Positions 1 to 8,507 are shown, numbered from the stretch's first letter. The stretch: DNA of 64,000 nucleotides from Halopseudomonas salina (GCF_008641105.1 NZ_VTTI01000001.1:331750-395749), one strand, 5' to 3'. The notes: generated by a model from the sequence alone, not told the origin. Numbers and translations are program-made.

Positions 1-2
1 TG

Positions 3-479
3 CCGGATATCGAGTTACAGGCTGCCACAAGTGACCTATGGACCAACCAGGACCTGACAGGGCAGTGGGATCTGCTCTTCTTCGGCTACACCTTCTGTCC
101 GGATATCTGCCCGACCACCATGGCGGACTTGCGCTCAGTGGTCGAATCGCTAACGCCGGCTGCACGCGAGCAATTGCGCGTCACCATGGTCAGCGTGGAT
201 CCGGAACGCGACACACCACAACAGCTGACCGAGTACCTTGCGTACTTCAAGGCCGGCTTCAAGGGCGTGACTGGTGAGCCCGCTGAGCTTGCCAGGCTGG
301 CTCAGGCCCTCTCGATTGCCTATATTCCGCCCGATACCAGTGAAGAAAATTACCTGGTCGACCATAGCGGGCAAGTAGTCATGATCAACCCGCAAGGCCA
401 GTATGTCGGTTTCATCCGACCGCCATTCAAGATCGCCGAACTGAGTCTGTGGCTGCCGCGCATCATGAATCCCCAGTAG
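3..479 (+). CDS. SCO1/SenC/PrrC-family copper chaperone, 5'-truncated by the window edge
   Basis: This is the 3' part of a SCO1/SenC thioredoxin-fold protein. The frame is open from base 3, so the start lies outside the window. The copper-binding FCPDICP motif is visible (Cys at about bases 96-98 and 108-110), followed by VSVDPERDTP and the distal ligand His in DHSGQ (bases 363-365), so all three metal ligands are present. Family members are membrane-anchored periplasmic proteins that deliver copper to the CuA site of cytochrome c oxidase or act as thiol-disulfide reductases. The signal or membrane anchor would be upstream of the window. The 3' end overlaps the convergent minus-strand gene by 17 bases. 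Family assignment is firm; the physiological partner is inferred. Confidence 0.9.
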   Translation, partial: PDIELQAATSDLWTNQDLTGQWDLLFFGYTFCPDICPTTMADLRSVVESLTPAAREQLRVTMVSVDPERDTPQQLTEYLAYFKAGFKGVTGEPAELARLAQALSIAYIPPDTSEENYLVDHSGQVVMINPQGQYVGFIRPPFKIAELSLWLPRIMNPQ

Positions 480-1353
480 ATGAGTGGTTGCTGAGCGCCT
501 GAGTTGTTGCGGGCCCGCCGGCAGCAACCCTGTCTTTCATCAGCCTGATCACCTTTCCCGTCTTGCCCGCAACTCCCACTGCCTGCCCATCCTTCTGGGA
601 GCCCGCGCGCGCCTGGCTGAGTAACACCGGGATCAACTTGCCCTCGGTCAATCCCTTCCAGAAACGCAGCGGCATATGGCCCTGCATGACCTTGCGGTTC
701 AGCCGTGCAGGATTGAAGATACTGGCATAGTAGGTTTCCCAGAGCGCGTCGTCCTTGCCCCGTACTGCCTCCGCCCGAGCCAACCACTCCGGCGGACAGG
801 GTTGGCGATAATGCAATTGCTTGCCATCGAACCATACACCGTCACGTGGCGTGGCAATCAGCCAGCGCTGACGTCCGAGCCGTTCAGCAAAATGCATGCT
901 CGCACTGGCGAGGATGTCATGGGCAGGCTCGTGCCAGGCTACATAATCGAGCTGCTCATCCGCTGGCAGAGGATGGAAACGCAGGAACGCATGCAGGTGA
1001 TGCGCCTCGCGGCTGGCCGACTTTATACGCCGGTGCATTTCACTGCCATCCGGATCTCCGGCCAGCATCGCCTGACGCTCACCTCTGACCACCCGCCAGA
1101 GAATCCGGTAAAGCAGATTCCAGCGCCCCGGCGTGCGATAACGCGCAGCGCTTTTTAACTGGCCAAGTAACTCCGCAGGGACACGGTGGGTCGACGCCGT
1201 AGCGGCGTAGGCTGGTGCCGGCTCTGCTGCAAACAACTGCGGAATCCTTTCATCCTCCCACACCACGTCATGGGGCGGCACGTTCTGGGCCAACAACTGC
1301 CGGGCCTGGCTTCGCCAGCACTCAAAATCATCGTCACAGCACAATACCTGCAT
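463..1353 (-). CDS. TIGR03915-family putative DNA metabolism/repair protein lacking the UdgX domain
   Basis: The 296-residue protein matches the TIGR03915 'SAM-linked' family, whose genes almost always lie beside a radical-SAM DNA repair/modification protein, as here. Recognisable features are EAHHLHAFLRFH near residue 115, YVAWHEPAHDIL near 137, and TYYASIFNPARLNRK near 208. From memory, pseudomonad relatives are usually fused to a C-terminal uracil-DNA-glycosylase-like (UdgX) domain, about 480 residues in all. Here that domain is absent: after about residue 250 there is a low-complexity tail that runs antisense into the end of the SCO1 gene. The start is ATG at 1353 with GAGGGA just upstream, 9 bases after the stop of the radical-SAM gene, so the two form an operon under the LexA box at 2592-2607. 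Biochemical activity is unknown. Confidence 0.85.
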   Translation of the reverse strand: MQVLCCDDDFECWRSQARQLLAQNVPPHDVVWEDERIPQLFAAEPAPAYAATASTHRVPAELLGQLKSAARYRTPGRWNLLYRILWRVVRGERQAMLAGDPDGSEMHRRIKSASREAHHLHAFLRFHPLPADEQLDYVAWHEPAHDILASASMHFAERLGRQRWLIATPRDGVWFDGKQLHYRQPCPPEWLARAEAVRGKDDALWETYYASIFNPARLNRKVMQGHMPLRFWKGLTEGKLIPVLLSQARAGSQKDGQAVGVAGKTGKVIRLMKDRVAAGGPATTQALSNHSSTGDS

Positions 1354-1362
1354 GCGCTTCCC

Positions 1363-2577
1363 TCAGGCCCAAAGCGCCATCTGCGCTGGCTGATCACTCA
1401 GCTGCCGGCGAAGCTGACTGGATTCGACCGTATCCTGGCGCGGACGGTAATCGCTGGTGATGATAAATGGCCGGGCCTTGTCTATCACGCAGCGCATGCG
1501 CACCAGGTCCTCAAAGCGGATACGCTTGAGACGACGCAGACTGACGATACGTTGAGCTGTCCTGATTCCGATCCCGGGTATGCGCGCAATCATTGCCGGC
1601 TCAGCCAGATTCAGATCGACCGGAAACTGCGCCCGGTTGACCAGTGCCCAGGCCAGCTTGGGGTCGATATCCAGGGGCAGATTGCCCTGCGCGCCAATCA
1701 GCTCACCGGCCTTGAAGCCGTAACTGCGCAGCAGAAAATCGGCCTGATAAAGTCGATGTTCACGCAGGAGCGGAGGCGCCTGAAAGGGGACCGAAGCGGG
1801 GCTATTGGGAATGGGGCTGAACGCCGAATAATAGACCCTGCGCAGCCGGTAATCGCCGTACAGGGATTCAGCCGTGTGCAGTATGCGGCTGTCGTCGCTG
1901 GCGTCAGCTCCAACGATCATTTGCGTGCTTTGCCCGCCCGGGGCAAATTTGGGCGCGCGCTTGTCCGCGCGGGACTCATTGGAAGCGCTGTCGATCGTGC
2001 CCATGGCGCCGGTAATACTGCCAATCTGTTTTTCGGGTGCCAGGCGTATCAGGCTGTCCGGACTGGGCAACTCGATGTTCACGCTAAGCCGGTCGGCATA
2101 ACGGCCGGCCTCCTCGATCAACGCCGGGTCTGCCTCCGGGATCGTCTTGAGGTGAATATAGCCCCGGAACTGATGCTCCTTGCGCAGTAGTCTGGCTACG
2201 CGAATCAACTGCTCCATGGTGTAGTCAGGCGACTGAATGATGCCCGAACTGAGAAACAGCCCGCTGACGTAATTACGCTGGTAGAAATCCAGAGTCAGCT
2301 TGACCACTTCTTCGGGCATGAAGCGCGCCCGCGGCACATCACTGGAGCGCCGATTGACGCAGTACTGACAATCATAGAGGCAGAAATTGGTCAGCAGAAT
2401 CTTTAACAGGGATACGCAGCGGCCGTCCGGCGTATAGCTGTGACATATACCCATCCCGTTGGTGGCGCCAATGCCATCCTTGCCCTTGGAGCTACGCTTG
2501 GGTGCACCACTACTGGCACAGGACGCATCATATTTCGCCGCATCAGCCAGGATGGTGAGTTTCTCGATGAGTTCCAT
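1363..2577 (-). CDS. Putative DNA modification/repair radical SAM protein (TIGR03916 type)
   Basis: The 404-residue protein is a radical SAM enzyme. The 4Fe-4S motif CLYDCQYC (CX3CX2C, Cys66/70/73) follows VSLLKILLTNF, and a helix-hairpin-helix segment (IPGIGIRTAQRIV, about residues 333-345) lies near the C-terminus. A radical SAM core joined to a DNA-binding HhH is the signature of the family called 'putative DNA modification/repair radical SAM protein', which co-occurs with TIGR03915 proteins. The substrate is unknown. By analogy with spore photoproduct lyase, radical chemistry on a damaged base is plausible but unproven. The ATG at 2577 has AAGG 7 bases upstream and a LexA box 15 bases upstream, which points to SOS induction. 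It is the first gene of a two-gene operon. Confidence 0.88.
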   Translation of the reverse strand: MELIEKLTILADAAKYDASCASSGAPKRSSKGKDGIGATNGMGICHSYTPDGRCVSLLKILLTNFCLYDCQYCVNRRSSDVPRARFMPEEVVKLTLDFYQRNYVSGLFLSSGIIQSPDYTMEQLIRVARLLRKEHQFRGYIHLKTIPEADPALIEEAGRYADRLSVNIELPSPDSLIRLAPEKQIGSITGAMGTIDSASNESRADKRAPKFAPGGQSTQMIVGADASDDSRILHTAESLYGDYRLRRVYYSAFSPIPNSPASVPFQAPPLLREHRLYQADFLLRSYGFKAGELIGAQGNLPLDIDPKLAWALVNRAQFPVDLNLAEPAMIARIPGIGIRTAQRIVSLRRLKRIRFEDLVRMRCVIDKARPFIITSDYRPRQDTVESSQLRRQLSDQPAQMALWA

Positions 2578-2591
2578 GGCACAACCTTATA

Positions 2592-2607
2592 CTGTATAGA
2601 TACACAG
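2592..2607 (-). promoter_or_regulatory. LexA (SOS) box upstream of the radical-SAM/TIGR03915 operon
   Basis: CTGTATAGATACACAG fits the gammaproteobacterial LexA consensus CTGT-N8-ACAG exactly. It lies 15 bases upstream of the radical-SAM start codon and overlaps a TATACAGTATAAG stretch on the minus strand that could supply the -10 element. A repressor bound here would block RNA polymerase. The site is seen in the sequence; LexA binding is inferred. Confidence 0.82.
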
Positions 2608-2675
2608 CATAAGCGCTGCTCGGTCGCTACTCAACCAGTCTGCATCCATGGTTACAATATGCCTGGGCGTCGCTA

Positions 2676-3323
2676 TCAATCTGGCCCCTCGAACAGCTCA
2701 CCTTCTACCACCAGCACCGTTTGCCCCGGCGATTTGCGTGGCAGATCCCAACCGCCGGTCAGAGCACCAAATGATGGTAATACGCTTACCTGGTCACGAA
2801 ACCAGAATACCGGAGCACGCAGGCGATCGGCCGCGACCTGCAGGGTCAGAACCGGGTGAAGGTGCCCGGCCAGCACATGACGTCCCGTCACTGGTTCTGG
2901 CTCGTGGCGTAAACGAAAGGGGCCGAGATCCAGATGCTCATGCCAGTCAATGCCCAGCTCCACGCCCGCGGCGTGCCGGTCGTGATTGCCCACCACGGCT
3001 TCCATTGATACAGCCCGATGCCGAGCCCGCCAGATGGGAAACAGATCGAGAAAGGGCTCGCCGGAAAGGGGCCGGTGGTGGAAAAAATCACCCAGCACAA
3101 TCAGCCTTTGGGGTTTGAATTCGTCCAGCAAAAGGCTCAGGCGCTGCAGGTCATCGCGGCTCTGGCCGCTGGGCACCGCCAAACCACGGCGACGCATCAG
3201 CGCTGCCTTGCCAAAATGGGTGTCGGCTACCAGCAATGTCGACTCGGCGGGATAGAAAAGTGCGCGCTCACCGTGAAGCACCACATCAGCTCCTGCCAAC
3301 TGCCATTCCAGAGTGCGACTCAT
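2676..3323 (-). CDS. pdeM: Ligase-associated DNA damage response endonuclease PdeM (metallophosphoesterase)
   Basis: The 215-residue calcineurin-like phosphoesterase shows all the metal-binding blocks: VADTHFGK (D34, H36), LGDFFHH (D78), VVGNHDRH (N112, H113) and AGHLHP (H153, H155). It belongs to the TIGR04123 family encoded with a helicase, ligase and MBL exonuclease in a presumed DNA repair cluster. The start chosen is the ATG at 3323, which overlaps the helicase stop codon as ATGA and has GGGAGG upstream. A longer in-frame start at 3434 would lie inside the helicase gene and is rejected. It is the last gene of the four-gene unit. Nuclease activity is known only by family. No signal peptide is seen, so it should be cytoplasmic. 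Confidence 0.88.
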   Translation of the reverse strand: MSRTLEWQLAGADVVLHGERALFYPAESTLLVADTHFGKAALMRRRGLAVPSGQSRDDLQRLSLLLDEFKPQRLIVLGDFFHHRPLSGEPFLDLFPIWRARHRAVSMEAVVGNHDRHAAGVELGIDWHEHLDLGPFRLRHEPEPVTGRHVLAGHLHPVLTLQVAADRLRAPVFWFRDQVSVLPSFGALTGGWDLPRKSPGQTVLVVEGELFEGPD

Positions 3324-5809
3324 GGATGCCTCCCAGGTTTGCGCGCTGCGTGTTTTTCCAGGCTGTCCATCATCCGCTGTACCCTTTCGCGCCAGCCTTC
3401 GGTACTGATCCGGTTGCGCTGGCGCTCTACCCAAAGCGGGAAAGCGAGGGGTGAAAAGCGCTCCAGCGAAACCAGGACCAGCTGCTGACCAGCTGCGTGC
3501 TCAAGCACACTGCGTAAACGCTGGATTTCCAGTTGATCTTCGAGCACTTCACGGCTGGCCTGGGCCAGCAGTCGATGTTCGGGATCATAGCGCTTGAGGG
3601 TATCGTAAAGCAGTCCGCTGGATGCCTGCAGCTGGCGGTCACTCTTGCCACGCCCGGGGAAGCCCTGAAACACCAGACCACTGACCCGGGCAATATCCCG
3701 GAACTGGCGGCGGGCCAGCTCACCGGCGTTCAACGCAGCCAACACATGATCGAGCAGATCCTCGGGATCAAGCAGTGCATGCCAGTCGGCATCGGTCATT
3801 TCAGGGAAGGTGGTGGAGGTAAGCAACTCGAGCCCGTAATCATTCACTGATAACGAGAACGTGGCCGGCATTATTTGCCCCAGGCGCCAGGCAAGCAGTG
3901 CCGCCAGACCTTCGTGGGCCAGCCGTCCGGCAAAGGGATAGATAAACAGGTGATGACCTTCGCGGGAGGTGCAACGTTCGATCAACAGCCGGTTACGCCC
4001 GGGCAAAGCCGACTGCTGCTTCTGCAGCTCCAGCACCGGAGCGATGGCGGCCACTTCGGCATCCTTATACTGACCCGCCTGCACCTCTTCGAAAATGGCC
4101 AGCACGCTATCGGCCAGCTCACTGGACAGCGGCAAGCGTCCACCATACCAGCGCGGAACGCTATGCCGCTTGGTCTTGGCCAGGCGCACGTAGGCGACCA
4201 GATCTCGCACCTTGACCAGCTCCAGGGCACGGCCTGAAAACAGAAACACATCACCGGGCTTGAGCCGGGCAATGAAAGTCTCCTCAATGCTGCCCAGGCT
4301 ACCGCCCTTCATGAAACGTACCTGAATCTGCGCGTCGCTGGTGATGGTACCTATCGCCAGCCGATGACGACGGGCAATACCGGTGTCTTCCACCGTATAG
4401 CGACCGTCCTGCACCACCACGCGCTGAAACTGGGGGTAGTGCTCCAGCACCGGTCCACCCCGGGTGATGAACACCAGGCACCAGTTAAAGAGGGTTTCGT
4501 CCAGTTCAGCGAAGGCATGGGTGCTGCGCAACTCGGCCAGCGCCTGTTCGGGAACGAAGCCAGGCCCCGCCGCCAGGGTGACAAGATGCTGCACCAGCAC
4601 ATCCAGGCTCAATCGTAGAGGCCGCCGGGCTTCCACACGACCCGCCTCCCAGGCGCGGCGCACTGCGGCGATCTCTACCAGCTCCAATGCGTGACTGGGC
4701 ACACAGAGAATTTCACTGGCCGCGCCCGGCTGGTGCCCGGAACGCCCGGCGCGCTGCATCAGGCGGGCCACACCCTTGGGGCTGCCAATTTGCACAACCC
4801 GATCCACCGGCGAAAAATCCACGCCCAGATCCAGGCTCGAAGTGCAGACAACACAGCGGAAATCCCCTTGGCGCAAACCCTCTTCGATACGGCGGCGCAC
4901 CTTGCGATCAATGGAGCCATGATGCAGCCCGAGTTCGGTTACCCATTCCAATCGCGCCTTGATGATCGCCTCGAACCAGAGCTCGGCCTGGGAACGGGTA
5001 TTGGTAAACAGCAATGCCGTTTTTCCCTCCCCCAGATAATCGAGTACACCCTCAAGCTGTGACAGACCCAGATGCCCGGCCCAGGGGAAACGTTCGACAT
5101 TGGCCGGGCACAGGCCCCGAATAGTGATAGGTTTACTCTGCGCCCCGGCAATACGCTCTCCCGGTGCAGCGCCCTCGCCCAGCAATACCGACATGGCCTC
5201 GTCCAGGTTGCCCAGGGTCGCCGACAATCCCCATACCGACAGCTTGGGCTGTCGAGCGCGCAACCAGGCCAGGCAAAGCTGCAGTTGGACGCCACGCTTG
5301 TTGCCGAGCAACTCATGCCACTCATCGACAACAACCGCGTCAAGATGTCTGAAGCTTTCCTCGGCATTGCGGTAAGAGAGCAGCACCGACAGGCTCTCGG
5401 GGGTGGTGACCAGAGCTTCCGGCAGTTTGCGTCGTTGCCGTGCTCGTACGCTGGCAGTGGTGTCGCCGGTGCGGGTCTCGACTGCCCAGTCCAGCCCCAG
5501 GCTGTCGACCGCCTGTTGCAGATGGCCTGCGGTATCACTGGCCAGGGCGCGCAAGGGTGTAATCCAGAGCACACGCAGGCCGCCAGTGCGCGCAGGTTTT
5601 TCCAAGGCAGCTGACACCGGGCCCAGCCAGGCTGCCAGGGTTTTGCCCGAGCCTGTTGAAGCATGGATCAAACCACTGCGTCCGGCACGAAATGCCTGCC
5701 AGGCCTGACGCTGGAAAGGCGCTGGGGTCCAGCCCTGAGCGGCAAACCAGGTTTCGATCAGCGCCAGACCGTCACCGGCGCTTTTAGCTGCCACAGGCTT
5801 AGCCGCCAT
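3320..5809 (-). CDS. Ligase-associated DNA damage response DEXH-box helicase (Lhr-type)
   Basis: The 829-residue superfamily 2 helicase has Walker A STGSGKT (K56), TTPESL, a DEWH motif II (residues 162-165), SATLG (196-200), and motif VI QRAGRSGH in the second RecA domain, followed by the winged-helix and Lhr-core region. Length and order match the TIGR04121 Lhr-core helicase, which is encoded with an ATP-dependent ligase, PdeM and an MBL exonuclease. Lhr enzymes translocate 3'-5' on single-stranded DNA and unwind RNA:DNA hybrids. A role in DNA repair or R-loop processing is inferred from family and context. The start ATG (5809) lies 11 bases inside the 3' end of the ligase gene, and the stop overlaps pdeM, indicating translational coupling. 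Confidence 0.92.
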   Translation of the reverse strand: MAAKPVAAKSAGDGLALIETWFAAQGWTPAPFQRQAWQAFRAGRSGLIHASTGSGKTLAAWLGPVSAALEKPARTGGLRVLWITPLRALASDTAGHLQQAVDSLGLDWAVETRTGDTTASVRARQRRKLPEALVTTPESLSVLLSYRNAEESFRHLDAVVVDEWHELLGNKRGVQLQLCLAWLRARQPKLSVWGLSATLGNLDEAMSVLLGEGAAPGERIAGAQSKPITIRGLCPANVERFPWAGHLGLSQLEGVLDYLGEGKTALLFTNTRSQAELWFEAIIKARLEWVTELGLHHGSIDRKVRRRIEEGLRQGDFRCVVCTSSLDLGVDFSPVDRVVQIGSPKGVARLMQRAGRSGHQPGAASEILCVPSHALELVEIAAVRRAWEAGRVEARRPLRLSLDVLVQHLVTLAAGPGFVPEQALAELRSTHAFAELDETLFNWCLVFITRGGPVLEHYPQFQRVVVQDGRYTVEDTGIARRHRLAIGTITSDAQIQVRFMKGGSLGSIEETFIARLKPGDVFLFSGRALELVKVRDLVAYVRLAKTKRHSVPRWYGGRLPLSSELADSVLAIFEEVQAGQYKDAEVAAIAPVLELQKQQSALPGRNRLLIERCTSREGHHLFIYPFAGRLAHEGLAALLAWRLGQIMPATFSLSVNDYGLELLTSTTFPEMTDADWHALLDPEDLLDHVLAALNAGELARRQFRDIARVSGLVFQGFPGRGKSDRQLQASSGLLYDTLKRYDPEHRLLAQASREVLEDQLEIQRLRSVLEHAAGQQLVLVSLERFSPLAFPLWVERQRNRISTEGWRERVQRMMDSLEKHAARKPGRHP

Positions 5810-7394
5810 ACAGACGCAGCAGGTCTTTCACCTGCTCCAGGGTATCGGCCTCGGCCACGGGCTTGTCCTGACGCCAGCGAGCAATGCGTGGAAAGCGCAA
5901 GGCAATGCCGGACTTGTGCCGGGGAGAGGGTTGAATGCCCTCGAAGGCAATTTCCAGCACATGCTCGGGTTTCAACGAACGCACCGGCCCGAACTTCTCG
6001 ACGGTGTTGCGACGGATCCAGTGATCAAGCTTCTGGATTTCCTTGTCGGTCAGGCCGGAATAGGCCTTGGCGATAGGCACAAAGGCATCGCCATCACGCA
6101 CTGCCAGGGTGTAATCGGTGTACAGATTGGCGCGCCGGCCGTGGCCGGGCTGGGCGTACAGCAATACAGCATCGATCGTCAGCGGCTCGATCTTCCATTT
6201 CCACCAGTCACCGCGTACTCGACCACTGCGATAGGGGCTGTCCAGCCGTTTGAGCATCAGCCCCTCGACCATGCGCTCGCGGCTTTCCTCGCGCAATTGC
6301 GCTAGCCCATGCCAATCGCTGGCGGTGACACTCGGGCTGATACGCACTGCGGTTTCGCCGCTGCCGGCAAGCAGCTCTTCCAGCAAGGCACGGCGCTCAC
6401 CAAGCGGTCGCTCGCGCCAGTCCTGTTGCTGATATTCCAGCACGTCGTAGGCAAGAAAGATGACCGGCACTTCGCGCAGCATTTTCTCGCCAATTGTCTT
6501 GCGCTGAATGCGTCGCTGCATCTGCGAGAACGGCAATACACCGCTATCCCAGGCGAGAATTTCCCCGTCAAGGACTACCTCCGGCAAGTCCGTTGCGGCT
6601 AACTCCACCTCCGGGAAACGGCCATTCATGGGCTCCTCCCCGCGTGACCATAGCCAGACCCCACCGGGTCGGGCGATCAGCTGCGCGCGAATCCCATCCC
6701 ACTTCCATTCCGCCAACCAATCCTGCGCTGCGCCCAGTGACTCCGGCTCACTTTCAAGAGGCGAGGCCAGAAAGAACGGATATGGCTGACCTTCACGCTC
6801 CTCCCGTTGCTCCTGGTCGAAGAGCGCTGTGAAGAACTCAGCTGTGGGTTCGAATTCGCCGATCAGCCGCCTTGCGATCAGAGCCCTTGGCAAATCACCC
6901 AGCGCGGCCAGAGCGCGCTCGACCAGACCGCGGGATACGCCTACCCGCAGGCTGCCGGTCAGCAGCTTGTTGTAGAGGAAGCACGCCGGTCGCGGCAGGC
7001 TGCGCCAATGGGCCAGCACATGGGCTTTCTGCTCGGGCTCTTCGAGCTTGCGCAGGCCCAGGATTGCCTGTTCGATCCATTCAGCCAGGGAGCCATCCAC
7101 CGCCCGACGCTCACCCTCATCCTCCATAAGCAGGCTTATGGTTTCGGCCAGATCGCCCACATGCTGATAGGTTTCCTCCACCAGCCAGTCCGGAAGCCCG
7201 CTTGCCTCGGCCAGCCATTCGCGCAGCTTGCGCGGGCCGATCAGGCGTTTCATCCGTCGCCCGGCCAACATGTAAACAGCCCAGGCTGCATCACCCGGTG
7301 GCGCAACACGGAAATAGTCGATCAGTGCGTCCTGCTTGACCTGGGTGCGGGTGGTGGCGTCGAGCTCGGCATACAGATTGGCAAAGGCCTGCAT
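5799..7394 (-). CDS. ATP-dependent DNA ligase of the ligase-associated repair cluster
   Basis: The 531-residue protein is an ATP-dependent DNA ligase with an N-terminal DNA-binding region (about 1-200), an adenylation domain and an OB domain. The nucleotidyltransferase motifs are clear: motif I KWDG with catalytic Lys231, DGEILAW (motif III), FLAYDVLE, EGLMLKR (motif IV) and WWKWK (motif V). It is the TIGR04120 type, distinct from the essential NAD-dependent LigA. The start is ATG at 7394, forming a TGATG junction with the exonuclease stop codon. A TTG one codon upstream gives the longer 532-residue reading and is less likely. It probably seals breaks processed by the neighbouring exonuclease, helicase and phosphoesterase; that role is inferred from co-occurrence. 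Confidence 0.93.
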   Translation of the reverse strand: MQAFANLYAELDATTRTQVKQDALIDYFRVAPPGDAAWAVYMLAGRRMKRLIGPRKLREWLAEASGLPDWLVEETYQHVGDLAETISLLMEDEGERRAVDGSLAEWIEQAILGLRKLEEPEQKAHVLAHWRSLPRPACFLYNKLLTGSLRVGVSRGLVERALAALGDLPRALIARRLIGEFEPTAEFFTALFDQEQREEREGQPYPFFLASPLESEPESLGAAQDWLAEWKWDGIRAQLIARPGGVWLWSRGEEPMNGRFPEVELAATDLPEVVLDGEILAWDSGVLPFSQMQRRIQRKTIGEKMLREVPVIFLAYDVLEYQQQDWRERPLGERRALLEELLAGSGETAVRISPSVTASDWHGLAQLREESRERMVEGLMLKRLDSPYRSGRVRGDWWKWKIEPLTIDAVLLYAQPGHGRRANLYTDYTLAVRDGDAFVPIAKAYSGLTDKEIQKLDHWIRRNTVEKFGPVRSLKPEHVLEIAFEGIQPSPRHKSGIALRFPRIARWRQDKPVAEADTLEQVKDLLRLYGG

Positions 7395-8389
7395 CAATCG
7401 TCCTCGCCGCCGTACAGGGTAGTCAGCGCCCGCGCATCAATTCCCTCGTGCTCGCGCAAATAGCGAACCAGGTCATCGCTGCGGCCATGGGTCGTCAGTA
7501 CGGTGCTGGCACCGCAGTCACGGATGGTATTCAACAGGGCCGGCCAGTCAGCATGATCACTGAGCTCGAAGCCCTGATCATAGCCCCGTCGCCGGCGGTT
7601 TCCGCGTATACGCATCCAGCCCGAGGCAAAGCCGGTACTGGCATTCTTGTATCGGCGCATCCAGGGCGATCCGGCGGCGGAGGGCGGTGCCAATATCAGT
7701 TTCCCATTCATGCTTTCCGAGCGAGGCAGTTCGGATACCGCTTGCGTGGGTAGCATGGCGACATCCGCGTCCCTATATAGCCCGGTCAGTGCCACCATCG
7801 CGCCATGCAGATATACCGTGCGATCGGTGTGCGCGGTCAGCGCCGCCAACACTCGTTGCGCCTTGCCGAAGGCATAGGTAAACAGAACACACGGCCGATC
7901 CGGGTTGCCTGACCACCAGTCCCAGATCTGCTGGCCAACCTCCTCTACCGGTGGCCAGCGATAACAGGGCAGAGCAAAGGTGGCTTCAGTAATCAGGGTA
8001 TCGCAGGGCACCACTTCAAAGGGTGCACAGGTGGGGTCGGCATCGCGCTTGTAATCGCCACTGACCACCCAAACCCGACCATCATCATGGGCGACGCGGA
8101 CTTGCGCCGAGCCCAGCACATGGCCTGCCGAATGCAGGCTCAGGGTGATGGGGCCGAAGCGCCGTTGCTCGCCGTATGCCAGACCGATGAACTCATGCTC
8201 GCCCAGGCGATGGCGCAAAATGGGGACGCTCAGATGCTGGGCGTAATAAAGCTGATGGCCTGAACGCGCATGATCGGCGTGGGCATGGGTAATCACGGCC
8301 GTCGCTACCGGCCTCCAGGGATCGATATGGAAATTGCCGGCTGGGCAGTAAAGCCCTTCATCGGTAGGAATAACCAGGGGATCATGCAT
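7394..8389 (-). CDS. Ligase-associated DNA damage response exonuclease (MBL fold, SNM1/CPSF-like)
   Basis: The 331-residue metallo-beta-lactamase-fold protein carries HAHADH (H35, H37, D39, H40), a GHVLGSAQV segment, VSGDYKRD and a late LTTHGRSDD block, as in the TIGR04122 exonuclease family. It is the first gene of the four-gene unit and its stop codon is shared with the start of the ligase gene (TGATG). The family resembles SNM1/Artemis and CPSF73-type nucleases, so a 5'-end-processing nuclease is likely. The start ATG at 8389 has no clear ribosome-binding site. The preceding 118 bases hold a long inverted repeat (8453-8483) and the expected promoter. No LexA box was found here, unlike the adjacent radical-SAM operon. 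Confidence 0.9.
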   Translation of the reverse strand: MHDPLVIPTDEGLYCPAGNFHIDPWRPVATAVITHAHADHARSGHQLYYAQHLSVPILRHRLGEHEFIGLAYGEQRRFGPITLSLHSAGHVLGSAQVRVAHDDGRVWVVSGDYKRDADPTCAPFEVVPCDTLITEATFALPCYRWPPVEEVGQQIWDWWSGNPDRPCVLFTYAFGKAQRVLAALTAHTDRTVYLHGAMVALTGLYRDADVAMLPTQAVSELPRSESMNGKLILAPPSAAGSPWMRRYKNASTGFASGWMRIRGNRRRRGYDQGFELSDHADWPALLNTIRDCGASTVLTTHGRSDDLVRYLREHEGIDARALTTLYGGEDD

Positions 8390-8452
8390 GCAATGGGGTA
8401 CGTGTTGTCCAATTCGGCTTCAGCCTATCCGAGAAATAGGACAACGGGATCC

Positions 8453-8483
8453 TCGAGCTGTTACAGCGCGTGTAACAGCTCGA
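8453..8483. repeat. 13-bp-arm inverted repeat between znuB and the repair operon
   Basis: Arms TCGAGCTGTTACA and TGTAACAGCTCGA are perfect complements around GCGCG. It lies 25 bases after the znuB stop and 64 bases before the exonuclease start, both on the minus strand. No T-run follows on either strand, so it is a weak candidate as an intrinsic terminator. It could be a hairpin that protects the znuB mRNA end, or an operator. Confidence 0.6.
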
Positions 8484-8507
8484 TCACTGTTGGCAATACA
8501 CCTCGGC

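Noticed and set aside
1186..2190. 334-residue plus-strand frame across the radical-SAM gene
   Set aside because: It is the antisense shadow of the radical-SAM and TIGR03915 genes, with no recognisable domain or ribosome-binding site.
8453..8483. CTGT...ACAG arms as a LexA box before the ligase-associated set
   Set aside because: The CTGT and ACAG ends are 13 bases apart, not 8, and belong to a longer perfect inverted repeat. It does not fit LexA.
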